Position numbers and translations under genes: made by a program. DNA of 5,423 nucleotides, taken from positions 1-5,423 of the forward strand of contig JASJPK010000108.1 in assembly GCA_031426735.1 (NCBI GenBank), written 5' to 3'. Below, in pieces: positions 1-5,298 of the stretch (positions are counted from its first letter, which is position 1; every line of letters starts with the position of its first letter). Below the pieces are notes generated by a model that saw nothing but the letters and a program-made list of their open reading frames with translations, was not told the DNA's origin and ran no database searches. Source of the DNA: PFJX01 sp031426735. GTDB lineage: Bacteria > Pseudomonadota > Gammaproteobacteria > Burkholderiales > Thiobacillaceae.

Positions 1-40
1 GCAGCGCGCCCATCGTTTCGTGCGTAGATGATGGGCGCGC

Positions 41-180
41 CTGCGGCTTCGCCCATCCTACGACTTCCGAAGAACACGCATTGCCCACATGAGCCCGGCC
101 CTGCTTATCCGGTTGTCACCCAAACCCACTACGTGGGCGATTCAGAACGAGCACCACTCCGTAGGATGGGCGAAGCGCAG
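41..180. repeat. Inverted repeat pair bounding the core of the repeat unit
   Basis: The left arm (41-62, starting CTGCGGCTTCG and ending ATCCTACG) and the right arm (160-180, starting CGTAGGATGGG and ending GCGCAG) are reverse complements apart from one bulged G, with 17 bp perfectly paired at 46-62 and 160-176. They enclose about 97 bp with no recognisable gene. The layout resembles a small MITE-like element, but no target duplication is evident. The pair recurs at 277-298 and 396-416. Confidence 0.8.
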
Positions 181-219
181 CGGATGCCTTGGCGGCGGGG
201 TTTGCCGCTTAGGCATCCG
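181..219. repeat. Hairpin with 9-bp arms in the repeat unit
   Basis: CGGATGCCT at 181-189 is the exact reverse complement of AGGCATCCG at 211-219. An inner GCGG/CCGC pairing extends the stem around a GGGGTTT-like loop. It is repeated at 417-455. There is no T-tract after it on either strand, so I do not call it an intrinsic terminator. Confidence 0.7.
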
Positions 220-228
220 GCGTGCCGA

Positions 229-464
229 GCACTGGTGCAGCGCGCCCATCGTTTCGTGCGTAGATGATGGGCGCGCCTGCGGCTTCGCCCATCCTACGAC
301 TTCCGAAGAACACGCATTGCCCACATGAGCCCGGCCCTGCTTATCCGGTTGTCACCCAAACCCACTACGTGGGCGATTCAGAACGAGCACCACTCCGTAG
401 GATGGGCGAAGCGCAGCGGATGCCTTGGCGGCGGGGTTTGCCGCTTAGGCATCCGGCGTGCCGA
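229..464. repeat. 236-bp tandem repeat, copy 2 (complete unit)
   Basis: This is the only complete unit in the window and is identical to copy 1 wherever both are present. It carries the same hairpins shifted by 236: arms at 240-250 and 266-276, long inverted arms at 277-298 and 396-416, and a hairpin at 417-455. After CGTGCCGA, where copy 1 runs directly into the next unit (AGCACTGG), copy 2 is interrupted by a 59-bp hairpin segment before the sequence resumes. The GATGGGCGAAGC-type motif resembles interspersed repeats that I recall from beta- and gammaproteobacterial intergenic regions; that association is from memory and has not been searched. Confidence 0.92.
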
Positions 465-523
465 TAAGCAGCGACTTGGCCGCCGTCTTTTGGCGGCTTT
501 GTCGTCGCTTAGTAGTTACATCA
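465..523. repeat. 59-bp hairpin segment inserted between repeat copies
   Basis: Compared with the copy 1/copy 2 junction, this segment is an exact extra 59 bp between CCGA and GCACTGG. Bases 465-511 fold on themselves. TAAGC (465-469) pairs with GCTTA (507-511), then GCGAC (471-475) pairs with GTCGT (501-505) with one G-U pair, then GCCGCC (479-484) pairs with GGCGGC (492-497) around the loop GTCTTTT. A 12-base unpaired tail (512-523) follows. It could be a small palindromic mobile element, or an ancestral spacer lost from the other junction. It is too short to encode anything and shows no transposase. Confidence 0.65.
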
Positions 524-595
524 GCACTGGTGCAGCGCGCCCATCGTTTCGTGCGTAGACGATAGGCGCGCCTGCGGCTTCGCCCATCCTGCGAC
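524..595. repeat. Partial, diverged third copy of the tandem repeat
   Basis: This matches 229-300 with three substitutions, at 560, 564 and 591, and then loses similarity after CGAC at 595. The change at 564 breaks one pair of the first hairpin and the change at 591 alters the inverted arm at 572-593. It is therefore older or less constrained than the two identical copies to its left, and only the first 72 bases of the unit are present. Confidence 0.87.
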
Positions 596-637
596 CTGGG
601 TGTTAGCCGGATCAGCACGCTGCAATCGATCATTTCA

Positions 638-656
638 AGCTCGCGTCTAGCGAGCT
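638..656 (+). promoter_or_regulatory. Leader hairpin upstream of the chemoreceptor gene
   Basis: AGCTCGC (638-644) and GCGAGCT (650-656) form a perfect 7-bp stem with loop GTCTA, ending 11 bases before the ribosome binding site. It may be a transcript leader structure that modulates translation, or the remnant of a terminator guarding the operon from upstream repeat transcription; the following GTTGTATT is only weakly T-rich. I could not find a convincing sigma-70 or sigma-28 promoter in 596-681. Confidence 0.4.
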
Positions 657-667
657 GTTGTATTAAC

Positions 668-673
668 AGGAGA
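668..673 (+). promoter_or_regulatory. Ribosome binding site fixing a GTG start
   Basis: AGGAGA lies 8 bases before the GTG at 682. It is the only strong Shine-Dalgarno sequence in the area and decides the start in favour of GTG over the downstream in-frame ATG at 709. Confidence 0.75.
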
Positions 674-681
674 GCGCAAGC

Positions 682-1815
682 GTGCTATTCGGAAAGCGTC
701 AAAAAATCATGGAACTTCATACCGCCCTGGCGGGGCGGGATCGCCAAATTGCGGAGCTTGAGCGCAGCGTCGCCACTCAAGAGAGCGAACTGCGGCAGCT
801 GCGCGTGGCGCTGGGGACGGCACACGGTCGCAATGACCAATGCAGCGGCATCCATGTCAACCTGCACAAGTTCCATCAGTCGCTGGCATCGGTGCAGGAG
901 AGCGTTGCCGGCACCAACGATTTCCTCAGCAAGGAAAACGTGGCGGCGATGGAGGTCAGGGGCGCTTCGCTGACCATGCGCGCGGCGGTGCAGGGGATTA
1001 CCACCAACCTGGAGGAACTGGCGAACCTTTCCCAGTCGGCTGCCCTGCAGGTCGGCGAAGTGGATCGGCATGCGCAGGAAATCGGCCTGATTCTGGAGAT
1101 GATCCGCGAGGTCGCCGGCCAGACCAATCTGCTCTCGCTGAATGCAGCCATCGAGGCGGCGCGCGCGGGAGAACACGGCCGCGGTTTTGCCGTGGTGGCG
1201 GACGAGGTGCGCAAGCTGTCCGAACGGACGCGACAGGCCACCGGCGATATTGGCGCTCTGGTCGACAAGATCCGCCTGTCCAGCCGCGAGAGTTGCGAAC
1301 AGATGGGCGTGCTGTCGAGCCAGTCGCGCCAGTTCAGCGCCGAAGGTCAGCAGACCGCGACAGTCATTTCCTACCTGCTGTCACTCTCCGAGAACATGGA
1401 CAAGGCGCTGTCGACCACGGCCCTGCGCAGCTTTTGCGAGTTGGCGAAGATCGATCACATCGCTTTCAAGTCGCGGGTCTACAACACAGCGCTGGGTATT
1501 TCCAACGAAGCCGAAGAGGACTTTGCCGATCACACCGCCTGCCGGCTGGGGCACTGGTATTACCAGGGCAACGGGCAGCAACATTTTTCCGGTACGCAGG
1601 GGTTCCGGGAATTGGAAGCGCCGCATCAGCGCTTTCATCAACTGGCTGTGCAGGCCGTGAGCGCGGCCCGTCAGGGCGTTGGCGTGGCCGAGGTGATGTC
1701 GCGCATGGAGGACGAGAGCATGCGCATCATCGCTTTGCTGGATGCCCTGGCCAACCACTACGCGCACGATGTCGAGACGCAGGACGTCGGCAGCGGTAGC
1801 ATTGATTTGTTCTAG
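682..1815 (+). CDS. Soluble methyl-accepting chemotaxis protein with C-terminal CZB zinc-binding domain
   Basis: This 377-residue cytoplasmic chemoreceptor should sit in chemotaxis arrays and control CheA. There is no signal peptide, membrane segment or HAMP domain. Residues about 5-45 form a charged coiled coil. Residues about 85-235 are the signalling helices, with the hairpin tip around IREVAGQTNLL (141-151) followed by the conserved LNAAIEAARAGEHGRGFAVV (153-172). Residues about 250-362 match the CZB domain. The expected three-His/one-Cys zinc site is complete: H259, C287 (in ACRLGHWYY), H315 and H319 (PHQRFH). Spacings agree with E. coli DgcZ. Architecture resembles Helicobacter TlpD. 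CZB domains bind zinc with high affinity and in TlpD-type receptors the zinc-thiolate has been linked to hypochlorite sensing; which stimulus acts here is inference. No C-terminal CheR-docking pentapeptide is present (ends SIDLF). Start is GTG. It is the first gene of a probable three-gene operon. Confidence 0.95.
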   Translation: MLFGKRQKIMELHTALAGRDRQIAELERSVATQESELRQLRVALGTAHGRNDQCSGIHVNLHKFHQSLASVQESVAGTNDFLSKENVAAMEVRGASLTMRAAVQGITTNLEELANLSQSAALQVGEVDRHAQEIGLILEMIREVAGQTNLLSLNAAIEAARAGEHGRGFAVVADEVRKLSERTRQATGDIGALVDKIRLSSRESCEQMGVLSSQSRQFSAEGQQTATVISYLLSLSENMDKALSTTALRSFCELAKIDHIAFKSRVYNTALGISNEAEEDFADHTACRLGHWYYQGNGQQHFSGTQGFRELEAPHQRFHQLAVQAVSAARQGVGVAEVMSRMEDESMRIIALLDALANHYAHDVETQDVGSGSIDLF

Positions 1816-1837
1816 GTGTATTTGTGTTTTTCCATAC

Positions 1838-2542
1838 ATGAGTCCAAAGAAACCCCATTCCGATCCTGCCGGCGACCAACCCGGCAATGACACCGCCAAG
1901 TCGTTGCGCTTCGAGAATATGGGACTGCGAGTCGGCGCCTCGCTCAGCATGCGTGCGGCCAATGCCACTGCCGATGCAACGCGGCACCGGGTCGAATTCA
2001 TCGGCGCCGTGCGCGGCAAGAGCCTGTTGGTGACGCTGCCATCGGTCAACGGCAAGGGAATGTGGCTGCCGCCGGGCCAACAGTACGTGTTTCATACGGT
2101 GCAAGGCATGCACGCCTACGCGTTTACCGGCGTCGTTTTGCGTGCACGCAACAGCCCGCTGCCCTATGTGCATTTCTCCTATCCGGTACGCATCGATGCC
2201 CGCCAGGTGCGTAGCGCGTATCGGGTCAAACTGCGTTTGCCGGTTGTCGTCACCTCTCCGTTTGGCCAGCGCGATGCGTTGTTGCTCGACTTGAGCATGT
2301 CCGGCGCCTTGCTGGAAATGGCCGATGCCGATTGGCAAGATGGCGAAGCGGTCAGTCTGATCGTGCCGGTTGAACTGCAAGAGGCCAGCAGCCAGGTCAC
2401 GCTGGCCGCCGTCGTGCGCAACCGGATCGATGCTCAAGCGGGCGGCGCGACGCGCTACGGCGTGGAGTTCGCCGGCCTGCCACAGAACGACGCCCTGTTG
2501 CTGCATTACTACATCGACCACGCCATTGCCGTGGGCGCATGA
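1838..2542 (+). CDS. YcgR-like/PilZ-domain c-di-GMP receptor
   Basis: This 234-residue soluble protein should bind cyclic di-GMP. After a polar tail (1-22), residues about 24-118 resemble the YcgR-type N-terminal domain: an opening LRVGASLSM strand, then the LPSVNGKGMWLPPGQQYVF stretch at 67-85. Residues about 122-230 are a PilZ domain. Both ligand motifs are intact: RSAYR (RxxxR, 125-129) and DLSMSG (DxSxxG, 151-156), with the usual closing RYGVEFAGL (206-214). By analogy with YcgR it could brake the flagellar motor or another c-di-GMP output; that role is inferred. The frame is open back to 1742 inside the preceding gene, but ATG 1838 is the first start after that gene ends and leaves the N-terminal domain whole. 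No Shine-Dalgarno sequence precedes it; the 22-bp leader is T-rich, so translation may be weak or coupled to the upstream gene. The gene lies 22 bp after the receptor and 15 bp before the cyclase. Confidence 0.92.
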   Translation: MSPKKPHSDPAGDQPGNDTAKSLRFENMGLRVGASLSMRAANATADATRHRVEFIGAVRGKSLLVTLPSVNGKGMWLPPGQQYVFHTVQGMHAYAFTGVVLRARNSPLPYVHFSYPVRIDARQVRSAYRVKLRLPVVVTSPFGQRDALLLDLSMSGALLEMADADWQDGEAVSLIVPVELQEASSQVTLAAVVRNRIDAQAGGATRYGVEFAGLPQNDALLLHYYIDHAIAVGA

Positions 2543-2557
2543 ACGCGGAGCACCGCC

Positions 2558-4759
2558 ATGCCTTCTTCCATCCCTTCGCTCAACACCGATGCCGATCTGC
2601 TCTGCAACCTGGCGGATGACACCCCTGCCGCCGGCGGCGAAAGAGTGCCGGCCGCCAGTGCCTGCGCCAGCGTCGCCGACGCGTCGGCCAGCCAGGGGCC
2701 GCCGCCCGAATGCAGCTTTCACGCCCTGGTGCAGCAGTCGCTGACCGGGCTTTATGTCATCCAGGATGGCAATTTCCGCTACGTCAACGATCGTTTTCTC
2801 GAATTCTTCGGCTGCAGCCGCGAGGACATGGACTCCTTCGAGTCCTTCATCGACTGGGCGGTGGTGCCGGAAGATCGCGCCATGGTGCGGGAAAACATCC
2901 GTCGCCGGCTGGATGGCGAGGTCGACACCCTGCGCTACAGCATTCGCTGCCGCCGCAAGGATGGCACGCCGGTTTACATCGAGGTGCATGGCCGCCGCGC
3001 CGATTACCAGGGGCGGCCGGCTATCGTCGGCATCGTGTTCGACGTGACGGCGCGGCACCAGGCGGAGGCGGCGCTGGACCGCGAGCACCAGTTCATCTCG
3101 GCGGTGCTGGATACCGTCGGCGCCCTGGTCATCGTGCTGGATCGTCACGGCCGCGTCGTGCGCTTCAATCGCCAGTGCGAACTGGCCAGCGGCTACGCGG
3201 TGGACGAGGTGGCCGGACGTACGATCTGGGACTGCCTGTTGACGCCGGAAGAACGTCCGACGGTGGCTGCCGTGTTCGAGAATCTGTTGACCGGCGCCTT
3301 CCCGAACCAGTTCGAGAACCACTGGGTGACCAAGTCCGGCGCCGTACGCCTGATCGCCTGGACCAACACCGTGCTACTGGATGCGGCCGGCCAGGTCGAG
3401 TTCGTCATCGGCACCGGCCTGGACGTCACCGAACCCCGTCGCATGGCGGCGGCGGTGCATGAAAGCGAACAACGCTATCGCCTGCTGTTCAACAGTGGTT
3501 ACGACGCCATCATGGTGCACAGCCTGGCACCCGGCGGGATGCCCGGCCGTTTCGTCGAGGTCAACGATCTGGCCTGCAAGCGGCTGGGCTATTCGCGCGA
3601 GGAGATGTTGCGGCTCACCCCCGCCGATATCGACGGCAGCGGCGCCGACATGAACCTACCCGAGATCGCCCGCCAGATCGAGGCTTCTGGCCACGCCTTG
3701 TTCGAGCGGGTGCATCTGGCCCGCGATGGCCACGAAATCCCGGTGGAGATCAGCGCCCATCGGGTGGAACTGGGTGGGCAGCCGGTCGCACTGTCCATCG
3801 CCCGCGACATCTCCGAGCGGCGTCTGGCCGAGGAGGCGCTGCGCGAAAACGAGGCCAGGCTGAAGGAGATCACCTCCGAACTGGGCGACGGCATCTACGT
3901 GCTCGACCGCGCCGGCCGGCTTACGTTCATGAACAAGGCAGCGGAACAGATGCTGGGCTGGCGCGAGGCCGAATTGCTGGGCAGGAACGCGCACGAGACG
4001 TTCCACTTTCAGAAACTGGACGGCACGCCGGTGCCGATGTGCGATTGCCCGGTGTACCACTCCATCCATTCGGGCGAGACCTACCGCGTCCACGAAGACT
4101 ATTTCACGCGCCGGGACGGCAGGCTGTTTCCGGTCTCCTTCGTATCGACGCCATTACACCGGAGTGGCGAAATCGTCGGTTCGGTGGCTGCCTTCCAGGA
4201 CATCACCGCATTGAAGGCGGCGCAGGAACGCATCCAATACATGGCGCACTACGACATGCTGACCAATCTGCCCAACCGCACGCTATTGGCCGACCGGCTG
4301 GAGCGCGCCCTGGCGCATGCGCGCCGCAACGGCCAGGGTCTGGCGCTGGCATTCCTGGATCTGGACGGGTTCAAACAGGTCAACGACAGTCTCGGCCACG
4401 ATGCCGGCGACATCTTGCTGAAGATCGTCGCGGCGCGTCTGCAAGCCTGCCTGCGCGAGTCGGACACCGTGGCGCGCATGGGCGGCGATGAGTTCGTCAT
4501 GCTGTTGACCGACGTGCAGCAGCCCGGCGAGGTGGAGGTCGTGGCACGCAAGGTGATAGACACCGTGAATCAACCGATCAGCCTGAACGATCAACTGACC
4601 CATGTCGGGGTCAGCGTCGGTATCGCCCTATATCCAGCGCATGGCGAAGACCCGCAGAGCCTGATGAAACACGCCGATCAGGCCATGTATCTGGCCAAGG
4701 AAGGCGGCCGCAACGGCTATCGCTTCTACCGGCAGGAGTCGCCGCTGACCGTGGCGTGA
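2558..4759 (+). CDS. PAS(x4)-GGDEF diguanylate cyclase
   Basis: This 733-residue protein should convert two GTP to cyclic di-GMP. An Ala-rich polar lead (1-50) has no membrane segment. PAS-like sensor domains cover about 54-166, 175-292, 302-420 and 430-550; several end in the PAS/PAC linker pattern DVTARHQAE, DVTEPRR, DISERRLAE or DITALKAA, and short helical linkers follow. The GGDEF domain covers about 557-725. It has the DMLTNLPNR opening (566-574), metal ligand D601, guanine-contacting N609 and D618 in the DLDGFKQVND...GHDAGD block, the active loop GGDEF (642-646) and the RESD product-inhibition I-site (633-636) exactly five residues before it. Both catalysis and feedback are therefore predicted intact. 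There is no EAL domain. The start ATG has CGGAG 7 bases upstream. PAS ligands cannot be told from sequence; the fourth PAS contains a CDC motif (495-497). Its partner is likely the adjacent PilZ receptor. Confidence 0.96.
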   Translation: MPSSIPSLNTDADLLCNLADDTPAAGGERVPAASACASVADASASQGPPPECSFHALVQQSLTGLYVIQDGNFRYVNDRFLEFFGCSREDMDSFESFIDWAVVPEDRAMVRENIRRRLDGEVDTLRYSIRCRRKDGTPVYIEVHGRRADYQGRPAIVGIVFDVTARHQAEAALDREHQFISAVLDTVGALVIVLDRHGRVVRFNRQCELASGYAVDEVAGRTIWDCLLTPEERPTVAAVFENLLTGAFPNQFENHWVTKSGAVRLIAWTNTVLLDAAGQVEFVIGTGLDVTEPRRMAAAVHESEQRYRLLFNSGYDAIMVHSLAPGGMPGRFVEVNDLACKRLGYSREEMLRLTPADIDGSGADMNLPEIARQIEASGHALFERVHLARDGHEIPVEISAHRVELGGQPVALSIARDISERRLAEEALRENEARLKEITSELGDGIYVLDRAGRLTFMNKAAEQMLGWREAELLGRNAHETFHFQKLDGTPVPMCDCPVYHSIHSGETYRVHEDYFTRRDGRLFPVSFVSTPLHRSGEIVGSVAAFQDITALKAAQERIQYMAHYDMLTNLPNRTLLADRLERALAHARRNGQGLALAFLDLDGFKQVNDSLGHDAGDILLKIVAARLQACLRESDTVARMGGDEFVMLLTDVQQPGEVEVVARKVIDTVNQPISLNDQLTHVGVSVGIALYPAHGEDPQSLMKHADQAMYLAKEGGRNGYRFYRQESPLTVA

Positions 4760-4766
4760 GCGTTGC

Positions 4767-4792
4767 GTCGCTCCGGCTGGCGCCGGGGCGAC
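4767..4792. terminator. Hairpin between convergent genes, possible bidirectional terminator
   Basis: GTCGCTCCGGC (4767-4777) pairs with GCCGGGGCGAC (4782-4792) over 11 positions including one T-G wobble, with loop TGGC. It starts 7 bases after the cyclase stop and lies 10 bases beyond the stop of the convergent small gene, which is where a shared terminator would be. Neither side has a T-tract, so it is not a classical intrinsic terminator and may only stabilise 3' ends. Confidence 0.5.
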
Positions 4793-4802
4793 ATGGTGCG
4801 CT

Positions 4803-4910
4803 TCAAACCAGCCCGAACAAATACAGCGCGCCGAAATGGAACACGGCGAAGATTGCGACACCGTAGGCGACGGCCATGTTTTCACTGCTTTGGAAGAGTT
4901 TCTGCATCAT
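4803..4910 (-). CDS. 35-residue single-helix membrane protein
   Basis: The reading frame from ATG 4908-4910 to TGA 4803-4805 encodes 35 residues starting MMQKLFQSSENM. Residues 13-35 are a continuous hydrophobic, aromatic-rich segment (AVAYGVAIF, then AVFHFGALYL, then FGLV), long enough for one transmembrane helix ending at the C-terminus. One lysine near the N-terminus and no charge after E10 suggest N-in topology. A strong AGGAG lies 8 bases before the first ATG; a second ATG follows immediately. An FNR/Anr-like box stands upstream. Size and single-helix design resemble small accessory subunits of respiratory complexes such as CydX or CcoQ, but the sequence does not match those that I can recall, so function is unassigned. 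His24 in the helix is notable. The gene converges on the cyclase and overlaps no other gene. Confidence 0.72.
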   Translation of the reverse strand: MMQKLFQSSENMAVAYGVAIFAVFHFGALYLFGLV

Positions 4911-4918
4911 TTGAACGG

Positions 4919-4923
4919 CTCCT
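4919..4923 (-). promoter_or_regulatory. Ribosome binding site of the small membrane protein gene
   Basis: On the minus strand AGGAG precedes the first ATG by 8 bases (CCAGGAGCCGTTCAAATG). This near-ideal site is a main reason to treat the 35-residue frame as a real gene and to prefer the first of the two adjacent ATG codons. Confidence 0.75.
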
Positions 4924-4957
4924 GGAGAGTTAATGGAAATTGCTTTCCGGTGGCGTC

Positions 4958-4998
4958 ATTCTGCATCGACGCCCGAAAGCGGCCTTGATAACGGTCAA
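4958..4998 (-). promoter_or_regulatory. Putative FNR/Anr-dependent class II promoter
   Basis: Positions 4985-4998 read TTGAT-AACG-GTCAA on the plus strand and TTGAC-CGTT-ATCAA on the minus strand, 9 of 10 matches to the FNR/Anr consensus TTGAT-N4-ATCAA. On the minus strand, 21 bases further on, stands CAGAAT (4963 to 4958), 4 of 6 matches to the -10 consensus. A start near 4951 would place the box centre at about -41.5, the normal activating position for FNR-type regulators, giving a leader of about 40 bases to the small gene. No -35 match is needed at such promoters. The match is visible; oxygen-responsive control is inferred. Confidence 0.55.
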
Positions 4999-5008
4999 CT
5001 GCGATTTC

Positions 5009-5149
5009 CAGCCCGACTGGAGCGCCGGCGTCCCGCCGGCCAGAGGCAGGCGCTCCCAGGGTGGTAGCTCAGTGGCTGGTGCCTTCCGACAGTCGCGTCT
5101 TGTGCCACTCGTTGTACTTGCCGACCGGGCGGGGGTGTGGGTCGGGCCT
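5009..5149. repeat. 3' tandem array, unit A (141 bp)
   Basis: The unit begins at CAGCCCGACTGG and repeats at 5150 and 5299. In plus-strand order it holds a GC-rich palindrome (5019-5056, here with a damaged right arm GCAGGCGCTCC), the stop and tail of a minus-strand reading frame (5069-5122), and a G-rich linker. The array starts inside the CTCA loop of a hairpin: only the right arm GCCCGAC (5011-5017) is present here, whereas the next two units have both arms. Confidence 0.88.
5069..5122 (-). pseudogene. Duplicated gene-tail fragment in unit A
   Basis: The minus strand encodes GKYNEWHKTRLSEGTSH followed by TGA. It differs from unit C in this stretch only by S for C near the end, and lies about 70 bases upstream of the FNR-like box of the small membrane gene. 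Confidence 0.3.
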
Positions 5150-5158
5150 CAGCCCGAC
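5141..5158. repeat. Short perfect hairpin at array junction A/B
   Basis: GTCGGGC (5141-5147), loop CTCA, GCCCGAC (5152-5158) make a perfect 7-bp stem. The same hairpin recurs at 5290-5307, and its right half alone remains at 5011-5017. Each unit junction therefore falls in this hairpin, which suggests it was a recombination or slippage point. Confidence 0.7.
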
Positions 5159-5298
5159 TGGAGCGCCGGCGTCCCGCCGGCCAGCCGGCCAGAGGCCGGC
5201 GCTCCCAGGGGTGGTAGCTCAATGGCTGGTGCCTTCCGACAGCCGCGTCTTGTGCCACTCGTAGTACTTGCCGACCGGCGGGGGTGTGGGTCGGGCCT
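5150..5298. repeat. 3' tandem array, unit B (149 bp)
   Basis: This has the same order as unit A, with net 8 bp more, caused mainly by an extra CCAGCCGGC-like segment inside the palindrome. The palindrome is perfect here: GGAGCGCCGGC (5160-5170) against GCCGGCGCTCC (5195-5205). The minus-strand tail is 5219-5272. One base fewer in the linker than unit A shifts the frame upstream of the tail, so open frames do not run cleanly through the array. Confidence 0.88.
5219..5272 (-). pseudogene. Duplicated gene-tail fragment in unit B
   Basis: The minus strand encodes GKYYEWHKTRLSEGTSH followed by TGA, with an upstream frame that differs from units A and C by one base in the linker. No start codon or ribosome binding site precedes it, so it is at most a non-expressed fragment. 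Confidence 0.3.

Larger units (their letters stand above)
1..228. repeat. 236-bp tandem repeat, copy 1 (left end outside window)
   Basis: This stretch matches 237-464 at every base, at an offset of 236. The full unit runs from GCACTGGTGCAG to CGTGCCGA, so the first 8 bases of this copy lie left of the window. The unit is assembled from palindromes: a hairpin with 11-bp arms at 4-14 and 30-40, long inverted arms at 41-62 and 160-180, and a hairpin with 9-bp arms at 181-189 and 211-219. Open frames across it are repeated copies of one another with no family resemblance and no good ribosome binding site, so I regard the region as non-coding. Absence of any difference implies recent duplication or gene conversion. 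Confidence 0.93.

Noticed and set aside
28..467. Two near-identical 60-80 residue open frames starting MMGAPAASPI.
   Set aside because: They are the same frame read through two copies of the palindromic repeat, have no ribosome binding site, and end at arbitrary points of the repeat.
465..523. Integron attC (59-base element) suggested by length, position and hairpin.
   Set aside because: No RYYYAAC/GTTRRRY core pair is present; GTTACAT at the right side fails the core and no complementary AAC core occurs on the left. There is no cassette gene.
635..666. Sigma-70 promoter TTCAAG...TATTAA ahead of the chemoreceptor gene.
   Set aside because: The spacing is 20 bases, the -35 match is poor, and the -10 would lie directly on top of the ribosome binding site. 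A TCAAG motif also lacks the GCCGATAA partner of a flagellar sigma-28 promoter.
1727..3322. Long minus-strand open frame of 531 codons opposite the PilZ and cyclase genes.
   Set aside because: It lies antisense to two genes with clear domain motifs, its translation is rich in His, Arg, Ala and Gly with no family resemblance, and long antisense frames are expected in GC-rich coding DNA.
5061..5122. tRNA-like start: TAGCTCAGTGG (repeated at 5215 and 5356) matches the D-arm consensus, and GGCGGTAGCTCAGTGG in unit C looks like a tRNA 5' end.
   Set aside because: No GTTCGA-type T-loop, no anticodon arm and no acceptor pairing follow within 60-90 bases. The same bases also encode the end of the repeated minus-strand frame, so the likeness is probably chance.
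4995..5258. 87-residue minus-strand open frame through the array.
   Set aside because: It reads the repeat in a frame different from the conserved tail, repeats itself internally (VGRHQPLSYHP twice) and has no ribosome binding site.
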